Assembly (NCBI GenBank): GCA_903890885.1 | Contig: CAITCX010000308.1 | Location: 1-5,413, forward strand | DNA from: an uncultured Dehalococcoidia bacterium | Lineage (GTDB): Bacteria > Chloroflexota > Dehalococcoidia > Dehalococcoidales > UBA3254 | Direction of reading: 5' to 3' | Length of the DNA stretch: 5,413 nucleotides | Shown: piece after piece, positions 5,160-5,413 of the stretch | Layout: each line of letters opens with the position of its first letter | How positions within the stretch are numbered: the first letter of the stretch is position 1 | Position numbers and translations under genes: made by a program | The notes under the pieces: model-generated | Told to the model about the DNA's origin: nothing | What the model saw: only the letters and a program-made list of their open reading frames with translations | Database searches by the model: none

Positions 5160-5375
5160 CTAAGTTACATACTTGGCAGCTTTTTTCTTCAGATAGGGGC
5201 TGAGAATTACCCCGGCGAAGAAAGCTATACCTGACCAGAAAAGAGTGGTGGGAATTTCAATCCCGGAGATTTTCCCGCTGATACCGCAGTTGGGGCAAGA
5301 GATTTGCTCCCCGGCTTTACCGGAAATAGGGAAACCGCATTCGGAGCAGCTGGCGACTTTATATGAAGTAGCCAT
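5160..5375 (-). CDS. Zinc-ribbon protein with one C-terminal membrane helix
   Basis: This 71-residue protein has two cysteine pairs, CSEC (C10, C13) and CPNC (C27, C30). Their spacing is that of a small rubredoxin-type zinc ribbon. A hydrophobic stretch at about residues 43-62 (from TTLFWSG to ILSPYL) is followed by a basic tail (KKKAAKY), so a single membrane helix with a basic C-terminal end is likely. The start is secure: AAGGAGGT lies at 5386-5379, four bases from the ATG when measured from GGAGG. It is the first gene of the visible string, and its TAG stop (5162-5160) lies inside the ribosome site of the next gene. Zinc-ribbon plus membrane-helix proteins of this size are common in bacteria and their viruses and do not reveal a function. 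A role as a membrane-bound scaffold or small virion membrane protein is inference. Confidence 0.85.
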   Translation of the reverse strand: MATSYKVASCSECGFPISGKAGEQISCPNCGISGKISGIEIPTTLFWSGIAFFAGVILSPYLKKKAAKYVT

Positions 5376-5413
5376 AGAACCTCCTTAAAACAAAAAACGG
5401 AGTTGCCGATTAA

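Noticed and set aside
5392..5408. CGG/CCG mini-hairpin followed by six T at the right edge, possible terminator of an upstream gene
   Set aside because: Only three base pairs are visible and the window ends there, so it cannot be supported.
1..5413. CRISPR array, tRNA or rRNA genes, insertion sequence
   Set aside because: No regularly spaced direct repeats, cloverleaf-like segments, rRNA-like sequence or transposase motifs were seen.

Overview
The window looks like a virion or surface module of an uncultivated bacterial virus or related mobile element. Every supportable gene is on the minus strand, so the biological order runs from the right end of the window to the left. Most genes are short, lie close together and have Shine-Dalgarno sites. 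One non-coding gap holds a good sigma70-type promoter (TTGACA, 18-nt spacer, AATAAT), which points to a bacterial host. TAA, TAG and TGA all end genes here, so there is no sign of a changed genetic code. No terminase, portal, HK97-type capsid, replication or integration gene is visible, so the viral identity is inference.

Block 1 (5375 to 1897) is a tight gene string. It encodes a zinc-ribbon protein with one membrane helix, a transglutaminase-like cysteine enzyme, a very small two-helix ferritin-like protein, a small protein with two membrane helices, and a long membrane-anchored protein made of tandem Ig-like domains. Neighbouring genes overlap by a few bases or place the next ribosome site directly at the previous stop, so they are probably co-transcribed and translationally coupled. 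The long protein resembles a surface fibre or spike. Its last Ig-like repeat is cut off by an in-frame TAA, but the reading frame stays open for the rest of that repeat.

Block 2 (1896 to 1675) is a 222-nt gap. In transcription order it holds a promoter, about 85 nt of foldable sequence, and a strong intrinsic terminator (12-bp stem, then U-rich). This either makes a free RNA of about 140 nt or forms an attenuated leader for the next genes.

Block 3 (1674 to 149) holds three small unrecognised proteins (110, 180 and about 157 aa). The second and third are rich in predicted beta strands and small or hydrophobic residues, as expected of coat or decoration proteins. Long stem-loops without U-tracts follow the second and third genes.

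Block 4 (54 to 1) is the first 18 codons of a further gene with a Cys/His-rich start (MPKGHKEDCLCIVC), running off the left edge.

The main points for a second look are the stop inside the Ig-like repeat array, the promoter-RNA-terminator cassette ahead of the likely structural genes, and the pairing of a half-size ferritin-like protein with a transglutaminase-like enzyme in a virion-type operon.
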